This document shows, piece by piece, positions 1 through 12,267 of a DNA stretch of 64,000 bases. Within the stretch, counting starts at the first letter, position 1. The number at the start of each line of letters is the position of its first letter. This DNA comes from Gliomastix tumulicola. Lineage: Eukaryota; Ascomycota; Sordariomycetes; Hypocreales; Bionectriaceae. Where the stretch lies: assembly GCA_001599755.1 (NCBI GenBank), contig BCHX01000004.1, positions 3,038,001 through 3,102,000 on the forward strand, written 5' to 3'. The notes below the pieces were generated by a model. The model saw nothing but the letters and a program-made list of their open reading frames with translations, ran no database searches and had not been told where the DNA came from. The translations under genes and the position numbers were made by a program.

Positions 1-113
1 CCAGGCTCGCCGTATCGATTCCGTATGAGACCCAAGGACACGCGGGACCATTAGCGGCTGCCAGGGCCCTGTTACATTAGGGCCTTCCAACTGTCTTATA
101 CCACAATCCCATC

Positions 114-3100
114 ATGGCCGCCAGCAGCAAGACCAATAGCAGCAGCAACAGCGGCAGGAAGGCTGCCGCTGACAGCGATCTGGACCCAATATGGCAGAAT
201 CTTGACTGGTGTGTAGAGCCTCCCTGATGACACTCTGTCCCGTGCACGTCGGCGCCGATAGCCCGAGCCGGGTTGATGGGATATTGACATCTGATGAATC
301 GATTCGCACGTCATCACGTGCCTCGTAATGGCGCTCAAGCATACAATGGAAGAAGACATGTCGCTAATACCAGTAATCCGATTCCAGGGCTATTGGGCAG
401 ACCCTGATTATGGGTTGGGATGGTACAGAAGTGACACCCCAAATTCGCACTCTCATTGAAGACCACCACCTCGGGTCTATCATATTGACTGCCAAGAACC
501 TCAAATGTGAGATTCCTAGCTCCTATCCTGTTGCTTGATACCATGAGTTTACCTTGACGGTGCGTATGTTGACACCATGATCAAACAGCGGCGCAACAGA
601 CGGCAAGGCTAGTCCAGGAACTTCAGACCATTGCCCAGAATGCAGGTCATCCATACCCGCTCCTCATCGCCCTTGATCAGGAAAATGGCGGCGTCAACAG
701 CCTGTTTGATGAAGACTATGTCTGCCAGTTCCCAAGTGCAATGGGTGTCGCTGCTACAGGTCGGGTTGATCTCGCATACGAGGTGACCAAGGCTACTGCG
801 ACAGAGATCTCGGCTTGCGGTGTAAACCTGATGCTTGGACCAGTTCTCGATGTGTTGAACAACGCTCGATATCAGCCGCTAGGTGTGCGCGCTACCGGCG
901 ATGATCCCCAAGAGGTCTCGCAGTACTGTCTCGCGGCTTTGAGAGGAATTCGCGACGCAGGGATGGCTTCTTGCGGAAAGCACTTTCCGTCGTACGGGAA
1001 CCTGGATTTCCTAGGCTCGAACCTAGACGTTCCAATCATCACTCAAACCTTGGAGGAACTCAGCCTCAGTGCGCTTGTTCCTTTTCGAAACGCGATTGCG
1101 TCGGGCAAGCTGGATGCCATGTTCGTGGGTGGCTGCGGTATCTCAAATCCGTCCATGAACGTCGGTCACGCTTGCTTATCGGACCAGGTTGTGGATGAAC
1201 TTCTGCGAAATGACCTAGGTTTCAAGGGCGTTGCCATCTCTGAGTGCCTTGAGATGGAGGCCCTCAGTCATGAACTCGGTGTCCAAAACGGTGTCGTCAT
1301 GGCTATGGAAGCTGGGTGCGATCTAGTTCTCCTCTGCCGGGCGTACGACGTTCAACTCGAAGCTATCAAAGGCTTGAAGCTTGGGCTGGAGAACGGTATC
1401 ATTTCCAAAGAGAGACTTTTCACTTCCGTCCGCCGGGTTGTCCAGCTCAAGTCTCAATGTACCTCTTGGACAAAGGCTTTGCAACCACCCGGAGTCTCTC
1501 TACTCTCTCAGCTTCATCCATCCCATCTTGCTCTATCACGAAGGGCATACGATGACTCCATCACGGTCATAAGAGACAAAGAGAAGCTGATACCACTATC
1601 GTCCTCCATGCACCCCACAGAAGATCTGCTTCTGCTGACTCCATTGGTCAAACCTTTACCAGCGTCCTCTCTGACTAAACGTGTTCTTGATTCGAAACCG
1701 AACGGGCAGGCTTCTGCTGGTACGAATCATGACCAGTGGGTGCACCGAGATCGAGAGAGGAGCGCAATCATGAGCGGAGAAGGTGTGTTCAGAGAGTTTG
1801 GAAAGGAATTGGCGCGCTCTCGAAATGGCAAGCTTCTTCACACAAGCTACACGGCCAATGGCGTACGGCCAGGTAAGCCAATGTTCCAGCTTAGTCAATT
1901 GTTCTCGAGTATCTGACTCACATCTGCAGTCCACGAGAATCTTATCAACAGGGCATCATGTATTGTGATCGTCACTGCTGATGCCAATCGGAATCTCTAT
2001 CAAGCAGGTTTCACGAAGCATGTCGATATGATGTGCTCGATGCTTCGCAGCAGAGGACAGAAGAAGCAGCTGATCGTGGTTGCCGTCAGCTCGCCATACG
2101 ACTTTGCTATGGATAAATCCATCGGCACTTACATATGTACCTTTGACTTCACGGAGAATGCGCTTCATGCTTTGGTTAGGGCATTGGTGGGGGAGATTGT
2201 GCCTGGTGGTAGCCTCCCTGGAACTCTCAGAAAGAGCAAGAAAGTCCTGAAATCTCGACAGCACTGGCTCGTTGAGGAATACGATCGGGAACGTGATGGG
2301 CCTGGTCTCGACGATCTGCTTCGGGCTGTCCACAGAGCAAGCGCCCCTGATCTTCAGTTCTTGCAGACCTCCTCTGCAGCGACCTTCGAGTTGCTCAACT
2401 CGAACATCCAGGAGGCGCATTACGTGGTCAGAAATAGCAGCACACACGCCCTCTACGGATTCGCCGCCACTTACTATACGTCAGGAGTAGCCGTTATTGG
2501 TACTCTCCTCGTGGATCCGACAAAGCGCAATCTCTCTATCGGTAGATCCCTCCATCGCAGAGCTCTGAAGGCTCTGAAGGAGCAGCCTGGCGTGAAGAAG
2601 ATTCAGGTGGGGATGTCATTCCCTGGGGTCTTCTTGGGCATCCCACTGGATGGCGAGATCAACACTACTAAAGAGTGGTTTGTGAAGGGCGGATGGGACA
2701 TCCAGTTTCCACGCCGCTTGACCAACATGATCATCCCTGACCTGCCCAACTGGACAGCTCCTGAAGGATTACTGCAGAGCATTCAAAGGGCGAACATCAG
2801 CTTTGACCTCATTCATGGTTTAGATAACGCAGAAGGCGTTCTAGGCCATATTCAGCATCACGCAAACCCAGAGGTTCTTGAGCTTTACCGGGTTGCACTG
2901 TCCGACACCAAATCTTGCGGCATTGTGCGCGCGAAGGACCCAGCGGGCAACCTCCTCGGTACCATCATAATCAGCAGGCAGCACAGCACGCTGTCGAACT
3001 ACGTTCCTCCGCTTATGTCCCAGAAGGAGGATATCGGTGGCATCTTGGCCCCCGTTATCCCTCCCTCGTCCCTATCAGCACTTGTTTTGCAGGGCTTGAG

Positions 3101-3317
3101 TTTGATGGGAATCCGGCAGAACAAGAGCCACAAGGCAACGAAGACCGTCCTCAGCTGGGTCAGTCAACCTCAACCTCGTACAGTGAAGCTCAGTGAAGTT
3201 GGACTAACGCCCTATCAACAGGCTGTGGATGATACCTACGAGCCCCTACTCGCTATGGGCTTCGAGATCCTGCAAGCTTTCGAAGAGTTTACGAACTCAC
3301 CTGAGAATGCAAGTTGA
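114..3317 (+). CDS. GH3 beta-N-acetylglucosaminidase fused to a GNAT acetyltransferase domain
   Basis: Four exons join in frame: 114-208, 388-506, 589-1872 and 1930-3317, giving 961 aa. The start is the only ATG that joins the GH3 barrel in frame through the 209-387 intron. The N-terminal half is a NagZ-like GH3 barrel: MGWDGTEV, then LDQENGGVN, CGKHFPSYG near residue 202 and ISECLEMEAL near residue 290. The C-terminal half carries a GNAT fold with an acetyl-CoA loop (RNLSIGRSLHRRA, about residues 699-711). Fungal GH3 N-acetylglucosaminidases with a GNAT region are a known family; the expected role is release of GlcNAc from chitin or peptidoglycan fragments plus acyl transfer. No signal peptide is visible, so it is probably intracellular. 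The usual Asp nucleophile is Glu here, and the Asp-His dyad loop of bacterial NagZ is altered (LGSN). Family call is firm; activity is uncertain. Confidence 0.88.
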
Positions 3318-3705
3318 ACTTGAATGCAATATAACTTGCTTCCCATTGGGACAACACTAACAACCTCGCAGTTCCTTGACATTTGAGACGGTCGTCATAC
3401 GGAGAAATGGATATCTGGACCTCTAGATTGGCATTTGCATTTATGGATGGATTTCATGTTTTTCGTTCTAGCCAGCTCGTATTGGACGATAACGAATCTA
3501 TTAGCATGTACTATCAGCAACATTGAAGTTAATTTGTGACGAACCATGAGCATCGAGAGACTGAAGGTGCTTCTGAGGGAAAGTGAGAGAGAGAGACTCG
3601 TTTCAATCTATATGCGGAGTGCTAGCAAGCAATTTGGCTAGACGGTGGTTCCAGTGATGCTCAAAACTCGGAAAAACTCTTGTACACAATGACGTTTGCG
3701 GTCTC
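3318..3705. other. Intergenic spacer, tail-to-tail
   Basis: This 388-bp stretch separates the convergent GH3-GNAT and GH31 genes and should hold both 3' untranslated regions and polyadenylation sites. I see no coding potential in it. Confidence 0.7.
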
Positions 3706-6122
3706 TTAGAGAGCCTGAATCTGAACCGTCGGGTCGCCATTCAGATCTCTGCCAGCGTTACTGACCTTGACATCTCCCTCGAGCACGGATGTATCCTTGA
3801 GCTTGCCGTCCGAGCCTACCTCAAGCTCCCCAAGGACGTTGCCATCGTAGTCCACCACTGCCGTCTTCGCGCCAGGTGAGACTTCGTATAATGCGACCTC
3901 AACATCCTTCCCGTAGTGGTATACGGAGCCCTTCTCGTTCCTGTCTCCGAGGACGAGGATGGTATTCTCGCGGACGTAGAGGGGCAGCGTCCCAAAGGCA
4001 TGGTTCTCCTTGAACCAGCCAGGTCCAGTCTTGACCTCGTTGGTGAAGTACGACGTCCACCTACCCTTGGGGAGGTAGAACTCCACGTCTCCAGACTCCT
4101 CGAAGACGGGCGCCGCGAGGAGCTGCGAGCCGACCATGAACTGGCGGTCGATGTGCCAGGCCGTAGGGTCGTCGGGGAACTCGAGCGCCAGGGCACGCAG
4201 AGACAGCGGGATGCCACCCTCGACGGCCTCGACGCCCTGCGCGCGCAAGTACGGGAGGAGTCGGGTCTTGAGGCCGGTCCACTTGGCCAGCGTCTGCGAC
4301 GCGCCCTCGTCGGTCGTGTCGTCGTTGTCGACGGTCCACGGGACGCGGTACGAGTTGCTGCCGTGCAGACGGCTGTGACTGCACAGGAGTCCCATGCCGA
4401 CCCATCGCTTGTAGACCCAGGCGGGCGGTGTACCCTCGAAGCCGCCGATATCACAGCTCCACCAGGAGAAGCCGCTCACGCCCATGGAGAGACCGCCACG
4501 GACTGACTCGGCCAGGGCCTCAGGGGTCGACTCGCAGTCGCCACCCCACTGAAGAGGGAAGCGCTGGCACCCGGCAGCGGCGGCGCGTGCGAAGAGGACG
4601 GCCTCGTCCTTTCCGTAGCGGGCCTGGAGCGCCTCGTACACGACCTTGTTGTAGAGGAAGGCGTAGTAGTTGTGCATCTTGTGCGGGTCGACCGACTTGT
4701 CGTGCCATTGAACGTCTCGCGTGGGAATGCGCTCACCGAAGTCCGTCTTGAGAGCATCAACACCCTTGTCGAAGAGGCCGTTGAGGCACTCTTTGTACCA
4801 CTCGACAGCGGCAGGGTTTGTCACGTCCACAAGGCCCATGCCCGCCTGCCACAGATCCCACTGCCAGGTATCGCCATTCTTACGCTTCAGAAGGTAGCCC
4901 TTCTCCGAGGCGTGCTTGAAGGCAGCGCCTGCCTGTGCGATGTAAGGGTTGATCCAGACGCACACCTTCTTGCAAAGCCCACTCTCTTTGATACGGGCAA
5001 TAGAGACCTTCGGGTCGGGGAATCTCTCCGAGTCGAAGACGAAGTCGGTCCACTTAAAGCCCTCCATCCAGAAGCAGTCATAGTGGAAGACGTCGACAGG
5101 CGACCCGCGAGACTTCATCCCCTCCAGGAAAGTAGTGACAGTCTTCTCGTCGTAGCTGGTCGTAAAGCTCGTGGTGAGCCACAGGCCGAAACTCCATCCG
5201 GGGACCTTGCCCGGCTTTCCCGTAAGGATAGAGTACTTCCTGAGCACCTCCTTAGGAGTCGGACCGTAGATGATGTAGAACTTTACTCTTTGGCCCTGCA
5301 CGATGTGCTGTACACGGGAAGCACGCTCGCTGCCGATCTCAAGGTCGACTCTGCCGGGGTTGTCGATGAAGACTCCGTAGCCGCGGTTGCTCAGCCAGAA
5401 GGAGATGTTCTTGTACGCCTGGTCACTGGACGTACCACCATCCGCGTTCCACAGGGAGAGCGTCTGGCCGACCTTGTTCCAGGCGCCGAAACGCTCGCCC
5501 AGACCGTGGATAGATTCTCCCACCGACAGGTTCGTCTGGAAGAACATGTAGTGCGTGAAGTCGCGCATGTCACCGGTCTGCATCGGGCTGCTGGGAGCAG
5601 GGCTGTATGCGAATCCGACACTCCGGCTGCCCAGGGAGGTAAGTTTCTTCCCGCCATCTGCGCTGTGAAACTGGATGTCGAAGGACCGGCTGTCTTTGGA
5701 GGCGATTGTAGCCGACAGGGACCCCGAGGCCAGGGTCGTCTTGCCCTTGTCGCCGACGGTGATGGCGCCGTCTACCTTGGGCTTGCCATCGGGGTAGACG
5801 TCGAAATGGGGGCCTCGGTTCAGCTCGCCAGCCCAGTGTGTAGATTCCACTGAAAGAACGCCATCGAACTCGGCTTTGACGTCCTAAGCTCAGAGCTGAT
5901 TAGCAATGGGAGACTTCCGGAAGCACAAGCTGGCCATTGACATCTCACAATTGTGACCGTTGGCGTATTGAGGGTATTGCCGCGCGTGTGAACCTGTCTC
6001 ACGGGGCAGAGCAGGCTGACACTCTGCTGATCAGGGGCAGAAGTGATGTCGTAGATGTCTTCGGCGTATTCGGTGCGGACGCCCTCGGCAGGAAGCCACA
6101 TGCCATCTCTAAGACGAACCAT
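3706..6122 (-). CDS. GH31 alpha-xylosidase (YicI/AxlA type)
   Basis: Two exons, 6122-5949 and 5883-3706, give 783 aa, close to the 772 aa of E. coli YicI. The first exon (MVRLRDGMWLPAEG...) is the typical start of this family, and the 65-nt intron has good GTGAG and TTAG borders. Catalytic motifs are intact: the nucleophile Asp in DALKTDFGE (about residue 439) and the acid/base Asp in FPLQWGGDC (about residue 507), plus the FHYDCFWMEGF substrate-loop block. It should hydrolyse terminal alpha-1,6-xylose from xyloglucan oligosaccharides such as isoprimeverose. There is no signal peptide, which fits intracellular processing of imported oligosaccharides. It could accept other alpha-glycosides, but the KTDFGERIP block strongly favours xylosidases. 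Confidence 0.93.
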
Positions 6123-7498
6123 CTTGTCCTGACTTGACCGGACCTGTTTGTTTGATGCTGGGGGGAGGTGACTGAGGTCTAGGAATAGCAATTGCCTTCG
6201 CACGTCCGTCTTTTCAATGCTCTCTGCATCCTCAAATTCCCCGCCTGTCATCCATCATCCCCTCCTCAAGATCATTGTGCCGACGGAATTTATCCATGCC
6301 ATCCCCCACGCGGTGGACCTTGAAGCTTGGTCCTTTAGATTGTCACCTGTAGCCTCTCGAGCTCCCGACTCGTCGAAGGGGTTCTCAACTCCACGAAGGT
6401 GCATAGACAGCTCCCGGGTCTCGGTTCGCAGACGACCGAGCTCCTCCTCTGGTTGGAGTCGGCGAGCTTCCCCTCTCCGGTGCCAGTCCGAGTGGAGGAA
6501 TGGCGCCGCCTTCGTTTCTTCGATTGGTGGGCGCATTTACCCGGCCGGCTAGGCGGGAACTCAGCCTCTGTGCTTTTCCGTGCCAGAAGCGCATGTAGAT
6601 CATGCGATGCCGTGGTCTGCTCGCGACGGGACTATATCGTCCCTAGGTCAGGACAGTTGCCTACCATGGCTCGAGGTTTGGCCAAGCCGACTGGTGATTC
6701 TTGAGTCTGAGGTGCGCTGGGCTCCATCCCCACACCGTCATGGCTTGTTAGGACTGACGATGATGTTCATTGCAGTTCATGATTCCGCCGGGGCAGCGAG
6801 GAGATGTTCTGGAACGCGAGGTGAAGATCACCACCGATGCATCATCCTCGTCACTCACCACTTGTGAGGCTGTTTAAGTGCTTAGCCTAGACGCTAGCAC
6901 GAAGCCTTACACATAAGTAGATAGAAAAATTGGGAGCCATTGACAAGGCAGTCAGCAGATGTCGGCTTCGCACTCACTGTGTTCCCTGTCAACCTCGAAG
7001 CTTAGAAGAAGCTCTCGTCAGGAAAGAGACGGCTCAGGGAAATACCTACCTAAAAAGATCGACCAGCTTTTATGTCACCTAGCCAACAGCTAACTAATGG
7101 CATCTTTGTCGGCAAGTCGGCGGAAAAAGTAGGTCCGAGGGTGGGGCCAAAGTCTTTTTTTGCCAATAGTGACTACCCTACACCCGCGAACACCCTCGCC
7201 GCGTGCTTGCGCCCTGTGCGTTTGCGGCGTGACAATCGTTCACGGCTCCCTCCACTTCCAATCCTCTGGCGCCAAAACTTGGACCTTTTCCACTCTCAAA
7301 TCCGACCTCCTTACGGTGTCAGTCCAGGCGACATCCCTTCCAGTTACCGGCTGTCCTTCTGATATTTCCTCCGACCATCAGTGCTGTCGCGCTGTCGCAG
7401 CCCTCTCCCACAACCCCGTGTCTCGCCTCGGCGATTTCAACTCCAAGCTCCCGCCACCACGGTGAACATCCCGACGGCGCGCGTCAGGAGTCGCAGCG
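6123..7498. promoter_or_regulatory. Divergent intergenic region between GH31 and rxt2
   Basis: This 1.38-kb region lies between two genes transcribed away from each other, so it must hold both promoters. Short open frames here lack any recognisable protein similarity and look like chance. No clear TATA box was identified. Confidence 0.5.
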
Positions 7499-9097
7499 AT
7501 GGCGAGTCAGCAGGTGCTGTTCGCGGAGACGATAGCTGGGATGAAGAAGGCATTTAAACGAAAAGCATGGGGTATGTCGACAGCTCTCGCAGCCTCCCGC
7601 ACCATTGCCCGCCTACTGACTAACCGTCGCTCTTTTCTCCCAGAATCCGACTCAGACACCGAGATCGACAGCCACGCCAATCGTGGCCACAAGCTCAAGA
7701 AGAGAGCTCGATTCGCACAGAGAGGTCAATTGGTCCCCAGTGAGGGACCAAGCGCTTACCGAGAGGTTCGTTCCCTTCGAGGTGCCGTCCGCTGGATGGC
7801 GCACTGGTTCATGGGCGCTGACGAGGTCGGGAACAGAGTGTCGATTACGCCGGTGTTCGGCGATCCATTATTCATCGGAATCCAGGACTCTTCGACGAAG
7901 ACGGCTACGAGGTCGATAGCGACGACGACGACGACCGTATCGAGGAGGCCATTGCCTCTACAGCCGAGCTCAACCCATACTCGAGTATCCGCATCGAACG
8001 TAAGTGCGAGCCAGGACCACAAACTGAACCTCATAGCTTGACCAGATCGCTCACAATCACCAGAACTCCTAGCGCCCTTGACCGCATCAACCGATTTGCC
8101 GACCCATCCCACACTCTCGAAGCCGTTCACCTCACAGAACCTCACAGACCTAGCGCTCCAGAGCAGCCAGATGATGCGTCGAGAAAACAGGTCGCTTTGG
8201 CAGGTCCGACACCTATGGACGTCACTCTGTGGCGACCATGTGTGGGTGCCATGCGAAAGAATGCTCGGAGAAAATGATGCTGAGCTCTACACGGAAGACC
8301 AGGTGGCCAAGCATCTACTATCACTTGCGAAAGGCCCTACGGCAGCCAGTAACAGCCACCCATCGCCTGCTGGGGTCAACGGCGCAGACCCGAACACAAC
8401 GACGAACGCCAACAAAGAGGACGATCAAGGGGAGGCAGATGTGGAGATGGGAGGCACTGATCCTGCTCAGAACCTGGACCAAACTCCTTGGGGGGGCAAG
8501 AATACAGAGGCTCAAGACTCAAGGGCTGCTTCAAACCCGCCCGCTGACGGTCCGGCTAAGGAAGCCACAGGTTCAGAGCTACCGAACGGCATTGAAGCAA
8601 GCACCAAGCCAGGGGAGCACATCGCAACAGAAATCTCGGACACGGCGCAAGCCCCTGGTGAGGAGCCGGTGCAGGGCCCTAACGCCTTATCTCAACTCGC
8701 ACCGCCATCCGTCGCCTCGGAAGGTTTCGATCAGCAGTTCGTCCACCCAATGTTCCTACCGCCAGAACAATCCAAACCAGACAGGGATGTCGGTCTCCCA
8801 GAGCAAGAAGCCGAAGACATTCGGCGGCTTCTGGCGCTCTACATACAGAAGCAGGAGGAAGTTTGCCGCGGGGTTACGAGACTACATGACGGATTAAACA
8901 GAGCGCAGCGACTTCGCACAGATGTGTTACGGTGGTCCAAGGCCGAGGCGCATTCGGGCATGAATCGCGACATGTCCGACGGGGAGGATTGGTACGACAA
9001 GGAAGAATGGGGCCTCACTGACGATCTTAAGAAGGGCCAGGATGACGAAGAGGAGGACACCACGACAACGGGCAAGAAGACTAGAGCTCGACGGTAG
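7499..9097 (+). CDS. rxt2: Rxt2-like subunit of the Rpd3L histone deacetylase complex
   Basis: Exons 7499-7571, 7644-7765, 7837-7999 and 8064-9097 give 463 aa. The RXT2 N-terminal domain spans about residues 15-190: ESDSDTEID, NRGHKLKKRARFA, then VDYAGVRRSIIHRNPGLF, an acidic EVDSDDDDD run, and ELNPYSSIRIEQLLAPLTAS. It is followed by the LCGDHVWVPCERM block. The remainder is low-complexity and acidic with a short coiled-coil-like stretch (about residues 360-420). Rxt2 is a structural part of the large Rpd3/Sin3 deacetylase complex in the nucleus. The second intron has a weak GTTCGT donor, but splicing there restores the conserved frame exactly. The first intron is 72 nt, stop-free and a multiple of three, so retention would add 24 residues. 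Confidence 0.87.
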
Positions 9098-9829
9098 AGC
9101 CCCTAGACCATCGATCGCGACCCTGAACGAATGATTACGACCACCGACCAAACATACTTGCATTTATCCTTTTTTGTACGAGCTCGGAGCTTTGGTGTCA
9201 ATTGTTTGCAGGCCACGGATATGTTTATTATGGGTGTTTGGACTGATCTAGCTGATGTCAGTGCTTTGGCTGTCTGGAGACTCGATTGAGGCTGGCCCAG
9301 GATAGGCCTGATGAGCCATAACACTACAGGTGATAGTGAGAAGCACAATATACCAACCATACTACTTACCCGGGGTCGAGACTTACCCTTGTTGCATTCT
9401 ATTTTGGCTTCCAGTTTGGTCAATTGATATATTGGTTGATGCTGATGATGCACAGTCGGCGCCTACCCTCGGCTTTAGCAGCTTTCAGCATCTCGGAATA
9501 ACTGACACCCATGTAAAAGCAAGCCTCGCAGTGATTGGAGGCATGCGACTCGACGTCAGACAGCTGCTAAGGCGAAGCAGAAATCATGCTGTGGCTCCCG
9601 TCCCGCTGTCCCCGCATTCCAGAATTCAGTCACAAGCAAAACCGTGGAACTCAATCGAAGCTGAAGCCACGCTTGTGGGAAATTGGCATTTGAAAAGCTC
9701 TCTCTATCTTGCGTCTCTTCATTTATCGAGCTTCTGGGATTGCATTTATCCTCAGCTTCCTCCATCCATCACTCCCCTATCAATACCTTTCTGTCAGTGG
9801 CTAGCTGGCAGTGAATCTACCTTGACGAC
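9098..9829. other. Intergenic spacer rxt2-opi3
   Basis: This 732-bp stretch should contain the rxt2 3' end and the opi3 promoter. No gene or notable repeat is visible. Confidence 0.6.
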
Positions 9830-10557
9830 ATGGCGAGCTACATTGATTTCGACAAGCAGAGCTTGCTGGGTAGGTGTCCTCTACGACGCTATCCCAGCCC
9901 ATTTAGCTAACGACGTTTGATCGTGTGAGCAGTCTCTGCCGCCTCGATAGCCTTCAATCCCCTCTTCTGGAAGTCAGTAACCCCCAAAGCAACGTATACC
10001 AGAGCTCCCCTTGGGTGCTAACACACACGGACAGCATCGTCGCCCGCCAGGAATACCACAACAAGGTCCTCACCAAGCTCTTCGGCGGCCACTCCCAGAA
10101 CGCCTGCTACGCCCTCGCGGCCACCATCTTCGGCCTCGGCCTCGTCCGCGACTTCCTCTACAAGACTGCCATCGCCGAGCAGCCCACGCACCCGCTGCTC
10201 CTCCACCCGCTCTCCCAGCTCGCCGCCGTGCTGCTCTTCGCCTCCGGCAACGTGCTCGTGGTCTCGAGCACGTGGGCGCTCGGCATCACGGGCACGTTCC
10301 TGGGCGACTACTTCGGCATCCTCATGGACGAGATGGTCACGGGTTTTCCCTTCAACGTGTGCGGCGCGCCGATGTACTGGGGCTCCACGATGAGCTTTCT
10401 GGGGACGGCGCTCTGGTTTGGCAGGCCGGCGGGCCTGCTGCTGACGGGCTGGGTGTATGTCGTCTACGTGCTGGCGCTGCGGTTTGAGGATCCGTTCACG
10501 AGTGAGATCTATGCCAAGCGGGAGCGCGAGAGGGCCCAGGGGAAGAAGCAGAAGTAG
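9830..10557 (+). CDS. opi3: Phospholipid N-methyltransferase, Opi3 type
   Basis: Exons 9830-9869, 9933-9972 and 10035-10557 give 200 aa (yeast Opi3 is 206). The two first coding exons are 40 nt each; the joins give MASYIDFDKQSLL, VSAASIAFNPLFWN and IVARQEYHNKVLTK in one frame. The protein has about four hydrophobic helices. The conserved GITGTFLGDYFGI segment (S-adenosylmethionine site) and the C-terminal FEDPFTSEIYAKRE block of the family are present, with a Lys-rich tail that may serve ER retention. It should carry out the last two methylations of phosphatidylethanolamine to phosphatidylcholine in the ER membrane. The larger Cho2-type enzyme is excluded by size. Confidence 0.93.
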
Positions 10558-11331
10558 AGGTAGGTGTCTGTCGCGCACACGGCCCATCGCCCCAGCGGAG
10601 ACGGACCATGCCTTTGCACGAGAGCAGAGCTTCCCTTTCCCAAGGGATAGATAGATGGGAATGAGCACGAGCAGGAAGGGACAAGAACTACTATACACAT
10701 GTAGAGGCGTTTCAACAGGCGCAATTGGGGGGGCTTTTTGATATCACCGACGATTGTCGAGTTCAACCGATCGACAGCAAGACAAGTAGCGGTGGCTAGG
10801 GATATAGGTTTTTCTTTCTTTCTTATCGTCACTTGGCTATACCTTAGTAGGCAGTGAATGTACATGGCACTGAAGCCTTGATTAACACAGCACCTATTCT
10901 TTCCACAGGCAGCATTGACGAGCGAGGGGTGCTGGTTGACGTCATCGCCATGAAGCTCTGGACGACAGTCCTTACCCTACATCTCAAAGTGTACATCAAA
11001 AGAACCAATCTACAAACGCTGTCTGCTGGGGATGTAAGATGTAAGGTTCGGCTCCCAATGCCCGTTTGTAGCCCCGAGTCATGCAGCATGTCCGTCATGG
11101 GCAGAAACTCGGAGTGCGGAAACGACACCCGTAGCTCAATCGGCTCCGCCATCCGGCGTCCTTCCGAGGACCTTCGGAGGACCCGAGGGGCAACCGGCCG
11201 TCACCAACACCCCGCTCTGGAGTATAATGCGAGGGGAATTATATGTATTGCGAGAGTTCGCTACTGAGCCTTGCCCAGGCATAATCCTTGGGTCTTTGAT
11301 AGGAACAAAATAATCCAACATCTTGCCCAAA
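10558..11331. other. Intergenic spacer opi3-aldolase
   Basis: This 774-bp region holds the opi3 3' end and the aldolase promoter. I see no coding potential. Confidence 0.6.
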
Positions 11332-12218
11332 ATGGCAAACCCTACCGCCATCGCCAAGAACAACCTCCTCAGTCTCGCCGCCGCCGGCAAGATCTGCACC
11401 TCGTTCGGCGTCAAGATCTGTCGTGGCGTTGAGATTGCTCACATCGCCAAGGCAGCCGGCTATGACTCCTTGTTCATCGATCTGGAGCACACCTGCATGA
11501 CCCTGGGCGATGCGTCCCAGATCTGCATCACGGCCATCTCGGCCGGCATCACGCCCTTTGTCCGGGTTCCGCACCAGTGCGGTACCGGGTTTATCCAGCG
11601 CGCACTTGATGTCGGCGCCATGGGCGTCATTATCCCCCATATCCATGGAGTCGGTAGGTTGCCTCCGAACCGGAGCTTGGTCGATCCTCCGCGAGATGTA
11701 CAAACTGACATATGCGTGCTCCAGAGGACGCGAAGAAAGCCATCTCTGTCACCAAGTACCCTCCTGTGGGCAAGCGATCCTTGAGCACTGGCTTCCCGCA
11801 CTTCGCATACGCCTCGCCCAGCGCGGACATCCTCGTCAAGGAAATGAACGAATTTGGCTCCCTGTGCTTCATCATGATCGAGACGGCCGATGCGGTGGAG
11901 GCAGTAGACGACATAGCCGCGCTGCCCGGCTGCGATGTACTCCTCGTCGGCTCACAAGACTTGGCCACAGAGATAGGAACCATGCCCGACTGGGACGATC
12001 CGCGCTTTTGGAACGCCCTGAGTGCGGTGGGAGCAGCCGCCAGGAAGCACGGCAAGCTGATGGGCATTGCTGGTCTGTATCACCGCCCGGATATTCTAGA
12101 GAGGGTCATTAATGAGCTGGGGGCCAAGTGGATTGTCGGTGCCCATGATGTCGGGTTGCTCTCGTCTGGGGGACGAACCAACAGCGATCTTCTGAGGAGC
12201 CTCCAGAGACATCAGTAG
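11332..12218 (+). CDS. HpcH/HpaI-type class II aldolase
   Basis: Exons 11332-11653 and 11725-12218 give 271 aa, the usual size for this family. The order of motifs matches HpaI-type pyruvate aldolases: IDLEHTCM with the catalytic-region His, PFVRVPH with the pyruvate-binding Arg, FIMIETADAV with a metal-binding Glu, and LVGSQDLATEIG with a metal-binding Asp. It should cleave or form 4-hydroxy-2-oxoacids using a divalent metal, as in aromatic or sugar-acid breakdown; the natural substrate cannot be read from sequence. No targeting signal is visible. The stop lies 49 bp from the end of the convergent Zn2Cys6 regulator gene, so the pair may be linked in function, but this is only inference from position. 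Confidence 0.87.
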
Positions 12219-12267
12219 AAGTCAATAGACAATTACTAGGCAACGCCAAAGTTCATTGATGTATTGG

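Noticed and set aside
4061..4751. Long open frames antisense or in other frames to the GH31 gene
   Set aside because: They have Arg/Pro-rich shadow composition caused by GC-rich third positions of the real gene.
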